Position numbers and translations under genes: made by a program. The notes beneath the pieces were generated by a model. It was not told the origin of the DNA. It did not search any database and saw only the letters and a program-made list of their open reading frames with translations. Shown here in pieces: positions 60,731-64,000 of a stretch of DNA of 64,000 bases (the first letter of the stretch is position 1; each line of letters opens with the position of its first letter). Location of the stretch: NCBI GenBank assembly GCA_902781045.1, contig CACZHT010000002.1:124001-188000 (forward strand). Reading direction: 5' to 3'. This DNA is from an uncultured Bacteroidales bacterium. Its GTDB lineage: Bacteria > Bacteroidota > Bacteroidia > Bacteroidales > Muribaculaceae.

Positions 60731-61762
60731 CTAGTAGACTACACAATCAACAATCGAACTGATGGTGACGGTTTTCAGGTATTGAGCATTCTTCCAGATG
60801 TGGTAGTTGATGGATCCATAGTCGTGTACAAAGGCATAATAGTCATCGCCATAGCTGAGCACTCCCACCACATCTGAGTCACGCCCTTGCGAGAGGTCGA
60901 CATATTGCCCGTCAATCCACAGACAAGCCTTCTCGTCAATATTATTATCCTCATCGATATAGCGTAGGCATCCATACAGGATAGGGGTGTTGCCATGCAT
61001 GTGCGCAATGGCCTGAGCGCGGTCACTGTCACGCTTGTCCAGCACTTGCAGCTTGCCATCGTGCCAATAGACAGTAATACCCCACCCTTCATCGGTGGTG
61101 CCTCTTGTACCCACAGCTACATAGTGTCCATTGTTGCCATCTAAACTACCGATGGTCACATTCGGTTCTGTACTTAATTGCACAACCTTGCCATCAATCC
61201 AGACATAAGCGCTGCCATAAGTTGTCCATGGATTCTCGTACCTTAAAGTATATGCAGCACAGGCATACACATGTTCGCCATGAACCCTAAACGAAATGGG
61301 GAAGAATTGGACTATCTCGGGCGATGCTCCCGACAATGGTTCCAACTCAATGGTCTTGCCGTTAGGAAATCCCTTGACAAAATATGTCCCATTGTCAAAC
61401 TCGCCTTTACGATACATATAGTAGGCATTGCCTTTGTCGACTTCGGGAGAGTCCGAGCTCAACCATGTGCCTTCGGCAGGCGTGATGTCGATGTCACGCA
61501 CCTGGCCATCGTGCCACATGACCAGATTGCCCTGCGTGCCCTTGCCCAACACATACAGTTGATTGTCATTGACCGATAGTTTTAAGATTTGGGTAATCCC
61601 ATCTATAGGCTCGAGATGATCAGCATCGTCAGTCATCAGGCCATAGCCGTCGGTCATCACGAAGGTAGGCTTTTGAGTCGGCTTTGTGCTTGGCTCATCG
61701 TTGCTGCAAGCCTGGAGCAGCAGCACCATCATCATCAGTGCGCAAACAATCTTAATTTTCAT
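60731..61762 (-). CDS. Lipoprotein of unknown function, repeat-containing
   Basis: 343 residues from ATG at 61762; MKIKIVCALMMMVLLLQACSNDE is a lipoprotein signal with lipobox LLQAC, and the longer open frame runs into the promoter. The body has repeated HDGQ/WIDGK-type segments (LVMWHDGQVRDID, YVWIDGKVVQLS, VYWHDGKLQVLD, CLWIDGQYVDLS), spaced 50-70 residues apart, suggesting a beta-propeller of several blades. No catalytic motif. Probably anchored at the cell surface or periplasm. Monocistronic with a long leader (about 90 nt). Confidence 0.75.
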   Translation of the reverse strand: MKIKIVCALMMMVLLLQACSNDEPSTKPTQKPTFVMTDGYGLMTDDADHLEPIDGITQILKLSVNDNQLYVLGKGTQGNLVMWHDGQVRDIDITPAEGTWLSSDSPEVDKGNAYYMYRKGEFDNGTYFVKGFPNGKTIELEPLSGASPEIVQFFPISFRVHGEHVYACAAYTLRYENPWTTYGSAYVWIDGKVVQLSTEPNVTIGSLDGNNGHYVAVGTRGTTDEGWGITVYWHDGKLQVLDKRDSDRAQAIAHMHGNTPILYGCLRYIDEDNNIDEKACLWIDGQYVDLSQGRDSDVVGVLSYGDDYYAFVHDYGSINYHIWKNAQYLKTVTISSIVDCVVY

Positions 61763-61854
61763 AGCTCTTTCAGGTGGGTTCTGCAAATTAGTTTTGTGGC
61801 CGTCTTGGGTTAGAACCCGATTTGACCCTAAGGCGAATTTCGCTTTCAACACCA

Positions 61855-61862
61855 CAAAGTTA
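61855..61862 (-). promoter_or_regulatory. -7 promoter box of propeller-like lipoprotein
   Basis: Minus-strand TAACTTTG, exact match, 93 nt upstream of the ATG at 61762. Confidence 0.55.
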
Positions 61863-62053
61863 CTATTTTTGATTCAAAGTACAATTACCCCCCCAATTTT
61901 AATATTTATTAACCTAAGCAATGCAGTTACCCTAGCCTGATGGCATTCGCGAGACGAATCCACCTGGCGATATAGATCTTGTTTTGGCGATATTTCGCAA
62001 CTTGTTAATTATTTGGTTTGACAAGGCTGTCACAATGGACCATCGGCTTAGCG

Positions 62054-64000
62054 CTATGGCAGCTGAGTGGCATACTTGACGGCGAGATGTCGCGAGAAGG
62101 CGAGCACATCGGTGGCGGGAGGCAGCGCGATGGGCTGGGTCCGCTCGGACCATGCTTGTTCGTACTGTCGCAGTCGCTGATCAAAGGCGTCCTGGTCGAA
62201 CTCACGGCCTTGCTCGACACTATGTGTCACCTCATCGACATACATCTGCCAGCGGTGGTGATAGTACTCTCCTATCAGGCCTGCCCACGAGCGGTTGGCA
62301 TAGTCATCGAGGTCGCCACCCCAAGTGGTGACCAGACGACGAGCGTTCATCTCGTAGTAGTCTTTCAGCTGAGGGGTGTTACCATAGTCACGCGCAAGCT
62401 CAATCCACTTGTTGACAGTGCAGTAAGGATGCTGAGCTGCGAGTGTGTCTGCATCGAGGATGATGTCAAGCATCAATCGGCCTTGCCGACGCAGCGACGG
62501 CAGGTCGCGACGGTGATAGGCGGCATCAAAGTCGGCCTTGGCCCGTGCGAAGGCCAGTCCCAGCACTTCACGTCCAGCGGCAATCATGTCGATGGCCATC
62601 GCATCGCGCGTTACACGCGGTTGCTGCAACAAGGTGAGCCAAGCCTCGATCATGCGGTCGGGCCTGTAATAAATCTCGTCGCGCGACCACTTGCTGCGCT
62701 TGTCCATGACAGGCACGAAGTTGAACTGCGGCCCACGGGTATAGGGCCAGTGGACAAACACATCTCGCGCCAGTGCCCACCAAGCCACGCGAGCCGGCAG
62801 CGACTCGCCTCCCACATGTCGCCGAGCCAGTTGCGCCACATACACGCTGTCGCTCAGGCCCAGATCCCATGCCTTGTCAAGGATGTACTCGTAGGGGAAC
62901 TGCTGCACATCCAGCCCCTCGAGCGTCGAGCCGATGCCTTGCAGCGAGCCGTTGGCCTCGACCAGCGCCTTCTCCAGACGGGCACCGGCCTCGAGCACGT
63001 TGCCCTGCATGGCTGTCGAGCCACCGAAGTTGCCCAAGTAGCACCAAATGAAGGGCTGTCCATAGAACTTGTCACGCAACCGCCAGACCTCCATGCGCTC
63101 GCAATAGTAGTCCAGGATGGGCATTTTGCCCGCCGGCACGGCATCGAGCATGGCCTGGGCGCGCTCGGCAGTCCAGTCCTTGCGCTGGTAGTAGAGGAAC
63201 CACCCCATCTGCAGCCACTGAGCCGCAGGATCGGCCGCGCGCAGCGACTCATAGATGTGACGCGACACACGCGCCAGATAGTCGGGCTCGAAACTGGGTG
63301 GCGACATCTCGTTGAACGGGTCAATGCCATAGATGTGGTCGGTGCCGAAGAGACGTGTCTGCTCTTGCAGATAGAGCTTCTGAATGCGGGCGTAGAGCGG
63401 GTCCTCGCTGTCGAGGAAGTAGGTGTTGTAAGGTTTCTCAAACTCGTCCCACACCTCCAGGGGGCGGATGTCGGCCTTGGGATATAGTGCCTTGAGCCGC
63501 AGGGGCACATGTCCTGCAAAGGCGGGCAGCACAGGGCGCATATTCAGCTCGCGCTCACGAGCCACAATCTGCTTCTGCAGTGTCACTTGCGTGTCCAGCC
63601 AGTGCTGCGGCAGCGGACTACACCAAGCATCGATGTTGGCCATGCGGTGCCAGGGTAGATAGGCCGGTCCGGTGAAGTAGGCACGTATCTCGTCTTCCTT
63701 CATGCCCAACTTTTTCCACACGCGCATCCACACGGCCTCCTGGCCAGTGATGGCCAGTGGCAGATTGATGCCGTTGAGTGCCATCCAGTCGATGAAGCGC
63801 TCCCAATGTCGCCATTGCCAGAACACCATCGTGTAGCCGAAGGTGCAGTAGTTGAGGAAGAAACGCTGCGGCACGCGAGCACGCACGATGATGGCACTGT
63901 CGGCGGGAGGCAACACCGACGGCAATTCGACAGGCACGTCGGCATACCACGACACCGTGGTGAGGCAGCAATTCTTCAGGTAGTGGTTCAGTCCAACCGC
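62054..64000 (-). CDS. Alpha-N-acetylglucosaminidase, GH89 (NAGLU-like), 5' end outside window
   Basis: 648 residues visible; the frame is open to the window edge (…VGLNHYLKNCCLTTVSWYADVP), which matches the family, so the true start lies beyond 64000. Diagnostic segments: FCTFGYTMVFWQWRHWERFIDWMALNGINLPLA, TGPAYLPWHRMANIDAWCSPLP, and the two catalytic carboxylates, Glu in YGIDPFNEMSPP and Glu in GIGSTLEGLDVQQFPYEYI. GH89 enzymes remove terminal alpha-linked GlcNAc from heparan sulfate or mucin glycans. The signal peptide is not in view, but family members in Bacteroidota are exported. Nothing visible downstream except an empty 290-bp intergenic stretch. Confidence 0.95.
   Translation of the reverse strand, partial: AVGLNHYLKNCCLTTVSWYADVPVELPSVLPPADSAIIVRARVPQRFFLNYCTFGYTMVFWQWRHWERFIDWMALNGINLPLAITGQEAVWMRVWKKLGMKEDEIRAYFTGPAYLPWHRMANIDAWCSPLPQHWLDTQVTLQKQIVARERELNMRPVLPAFAGHVPLRLKALYPKADIRPLEVWDEFEKPYNTYFLDSEDPLYARIQKLYLQEQTRLFGTDHIYGIDPFNEMSPPSFEPDYLARVSRHIYESLRAADPAAQWLQMGWFLYYQRKDWTAERAQAMLDAVPAGKMPILDYYCERMEVWRLRDKFYGQPFIWCYLGNFGGSTAMQGNVLEAGARLEKALVEANGSLQGIGSTLEGLDVQQFPYEYILDKAWDLGLSDSVYVAQLARRHVGGESLPARVAWWALARDVFVHWPYTRGPQFNFVPVMDKRSKWSRDEIYYRPDRMIEAWLTLLQQPRVTRDAMAIDMIAAGREVLGLAFARAKADFDAAYHRRDLPSLRRQGRLMLDIILDADTLAAQHPYCTVNKWIELARDYGNTPQLKDYYEMNARRLVTTWGGDLDDYANRSWAGLIGEYYHHRWQMYVDEVTHSVEQGREFDQDAFDQRLRQYEQAWSERTQPIALPPATDVLAFSRHLAVKYATQLP

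Noticed and set aside
61863..62053. Possible small gene or structured RNA in the gap before GH89
   Set aside because: No frame longer than about 25 codons with coding character; only short GGCGATAT repeats are seen.

Overview
The window looks like a chromosomal segment of a gut Bacteroidales, most likely a Muribaculaceae- or Prevotellaceae-like organism; that rank is inference. Three things point this way. Nearly every transcription unit is preceded by the Bacteroidota -7 box TAnnTTTG and few starts have a Shine-Dalgarno sequence. Secreted proteins end in short Bacteroidota-type tails (…GIYI..GKKV.VK) or in dockerin-like EF-hand pairs. The families present (BspA-like leucine-rich repeats, DUF4292, DUF4369/thioredoxin, NADase-type glycan-binding, GH89) are typical of gut Bacteroidota. 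The bulk is GC-rich; two regions (about 31.3-34.3 kb and 53.5-56.3 kb) are visibly AT-richer or repeat-rich and look acquired or degenerate.

Layout. 0-1.3 kb: end of a glycosyltransferase cluster. 1.4-5.3 kb (minus): thioredoxin-fold lipoprotein, then EEP phosphatase and two rhomboid proteases next to HU (5.5 kb). 6-9.1 kb: secreted BspA-like LRR protein with dockerin pair. 9.2-15.8 kb (minus): HIT protein and greA, flippase and FemAB/GNAT acyltransferase, AlkD-like glycosylase and FMN reductase, Na+/solute symporter. 15.9-23.4 kb (plus): VOC protein and GH3 glycosidase, dicarboxylate symporter, glycan-binding and YARHG proteins, beta-helix protein. 23.4-29.8 kb (minus): AlkZ-like protein, heavy-metal-binding protein and small secreted protein; secreted tail-bearing protein; DUF4292, TPR and dut. 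dgt starts divergently from dut.

31.3-34.3 kb is an AT-rich island holding a truncated vsr fused to unrelated sequence, a DUF1016/YhcG PDDEXK nuclease, an HNH nuclease with a recombinase-like N-terminal region, a very acidic 60-residue ORF convergent with it, and a remnant ORF running into 60-bp tandem repeats. It reads as a restriction/defence or mobile island and is the best candidate for something undescribed.

34.3-53.5 kb: AAA+CYTH protein, a 1535-residue starch-module/LRR protein, pnp with an Arg/Gly-rich tail, a patatin-corA-lipoprotein unit, cupin and HxlR regulator, a flavin-type oxidase, an SMR transporter, a transglutaminase, an acyltransferase and a P1 peptidase. 53.5-55.0 kb: complete AbiE type IV toxin-antitoxin operon with a clear operator. 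55.0-56.3 kb: non-coding mosaic of repeats. 56.3-64 kb: cutC and AspT/YidE transporter, calcineurin-type phosphoesterase with dockerin, lipoprotein, and a GH89 alpha-N-acetylglucosaminidase cut by the window edge.

Working together: GH3, GH89, the CBM26/LRR, glycan-binding and LRR proteins suggest a cell surface adapted to host and dietary glycans. dut/dgt, AlkD- and AlkZ-like proteins and HIT serve nucleotide and DNA hygiene. The AbiE and nuclease loci suggest phage or plasmid pressure. All family calls come from reading translated sequence; no database search was run.
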